In this document: one piece after another, positions 62,726 to 64,000 of the stretch | Layout: each line of letters begins with the position of its first letter | Numbering within the stretch: the first letter of the stretch is position 1 | Assembly (NCBI GenBank): GCA_033060915.1 | Contig: CM065387.1 | Coordinates: 44,099,501-44,163,500 of the forward strand | Length of the DNA stretch: 64,000 nucleotides | Reading direction: 5' to 3' | DNA from: Euryodendron excelsum | Lineage: Eukaryota > Streptophyta > Magnoliopsida > Ericales > Pentaphylacaceae | Notes under the pieces: model-generated | Databases searched by the model: none | What the model was told of the DNA's origin: nothing | Seen by the model: the letters and a program-made list of their open reading frames with translations, nothing else | Translations under genes and position numbers: made by a program

Positions 62726-64000
62726 TTGGAGATTTTTGAGGACCCCTTGGAGAGGGCATTAGTGAGAGGTGAACCGCATGCTTCACTTGATAGTGAGGGC
62801 ATGGCGTTGAGTGAATTTTCTTATTTAAAGGGTGAGAGAGAGGAGTGTTTACATGTGGGTCAATGGACCCCTTCTTTTGAACCCCTCCACCCTAGTGGTG
62901 AGAAACCAATTCCTTCGGAGGAGAAGCCTCCCATTCCCGAGAGGAAGCCTTTGCCTTCCAATTTAAAGTATGCATTTTTAGGGGATGGGGAGTCGTACCC
63001 GGTTGTGATTTCCTCTAGCTTGTCTGGGAGCCAAGAGGAATGGTTGATAACATTGCTTAGGAAACATAGAAAAGCCCTAGGATGGACTATCGCCGACCTT
63101 CATGGGATTAGTCCTCTCATGTGCACTCATCGCATTTTCTTAAAAGAGGAGGCTAAATCCATTCGTCAAATACAAAAGTGATTGAATCCCAATATGAAGG
63201 AAGTGGTTAAAGGTGAGGTTTTAAAATTGCTTGATGCGGATATCATTTACCCCATCTCCGATTCGAAATGGGTTAGTCCGACCCAAGTGGTGCCTAAGAA
63301 ATCGGGTGTCACGGTGATAAGAAATGATAACAATGAGTTAGTGCCAACCCGTGTGCAAACCGGGTGGTGAATGTGCATTGATTATCGCCGCCTCAATAAT
63401 GTGACCTGAAAGGACCATTTCCCTTTACCCTTCCTTGATCAAGTCCTAGAAAGGGTGTCCGGTAAGGCTTTCTATTGTTTTCTAAATGGATATTCAGGGT
63501 ACAATCAAATTGATGTAGCCCTTGAGGATCAAGCCAAGACAACATTCACTTGTCCCTTTGGCACATATGCTTATAAACGTATGCCCTTCGGGCTATGTAA
63601 TGCACCGACAACATTTCAAAGGTGCATTATGAGCATATTTAGCGACATGGTTGAGCAAATTGTCGAAGTCTTCATGGATGATTTTTCCGTCTATGGGGAT
63701 ACTTATGAAGGTTGTCTTGGTAATCTAGGAAAAGTTTTGATGAGATGTGAGGAGAGTAACCTTGTGCTCAATTGGGAAAAATGTCATTTTATGGTTACAA
63801 GTGGTATAGTTTTGGGCCATATTGTGTCGGCTAAAGGGCTTGAAGTAGATAAAGCAAAAATTGAACTCATTCAAAAATTGTCCGCCCCAACGTGTGTGAA
63901 GGAGGTTAGATCATTTCTTGGGCATGCCGGTTTCTATCGGCGTTTCATTGAGGGTTTTAGTGCAATCTCTAGGCCCATGTGTCATCTTTTATCCCAAGAT
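62726..64000 (+). pseudogene. Element 3 reverse transcriptase, running off the window
   Basis: A linker (62726-62940) leads into the RT N-terminus (LNPNMKEVVKGEVLKLLD, 63184-63237). Stops at 63179 (TGA), 63368 (TGA in GGG TGG TGA) and 63406 (TGA) separate the pieces. From 63409 the frame is open to 64000 and includes FHCPFGTYAYKRMPFGL-like text and the catalytic VFMDDFSVYG (about 63667-63696), then the FLGHAGFYRRFI block. The palm centre, lost in element 1, is present here. RNase H and integrase must lie beyond the window. Confidence 0.9.

Overview
The window is nuclear DNA of a flowering plant, most likely a woody eudicot. The evidence is three spliced plant genes with GT-AG introns, thick layers of LTR retrotransposons, a tRNA-derived SINE, MITE-like AT-rich repeats and long CT/GA and AT/GT microsatellites. 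The species cannot be named from the sequence alone. No bacterial, organellar or CRISPR content was seen, and no rRNA or free-standing tRNA gene.

Layout. (1) 1-22,928 is a nest of retrotransposons. The oldest layer is a decayed Ty3/gypsy element of Athila/Tat type (element 1, + strand, about 1,842-15,767): gag end, protease, reverse transcriptase, RNase H, integrase, an extra 3' ORF, polypurine tract and 3' LTR. Three solo LTRs with exact 5-bp target duplications sit inside it (2202-3419, 6516-8263, 12822-14546), and a fourth, large LTR cuts its gag. To the right, a 1.47-kb gypsy-type solo LTR is split by a 5.35-kb solo LTR (17322-22675) with perfect GTTAA duplications. (2) 22.9-26.2 kb holds an intact five-exon minus-strand gene for an NADPH-dependent 2-alkenal (double-bond) reductase of 349 residues. 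(3) 26.2-31.3 kb holds two copies of an unknown segment; one carries a 2.09-kb Copia-type solo LTR and the other shows the matching empty site. (4) 31.3-45.4 kb holds two tandem polygalacturonase genes (GH28) on the minus strand, 395 and 393 residues, both apparently intact. The duplication includes their flanks, and a SINE lies between them. (5) 45.5-64.0 kb is again retrotransposons: fragments of an Athila/Tat element at 45-50 kb, a pol-deleted element 2 (51,059-56,981), an antisense LTR piece, and element 3 (58,157 to beyond the window end) with PBS, gag, protease and most of RT.

The host genes belong to two unrelated functions. The reductase acts on alpha,beta-unsaturated carbonyls in the cytosol; the polygalacturonases cut pectin in the cell wall. 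All three have CT/GA repeats in the short leader before the start codon.

The strongest unusual signals are: short palindrome arrays just upstream of TATA boxes in unrelated LTR families, and again before the extra 3' ORF inside the elements; six solo LTRs in 31 kb, five with exact target duplications; stop codons made by C-to-T changes at different sites in two sister elements; and a polygalacturonase pair in which one copy has lost the canonical TATA box.
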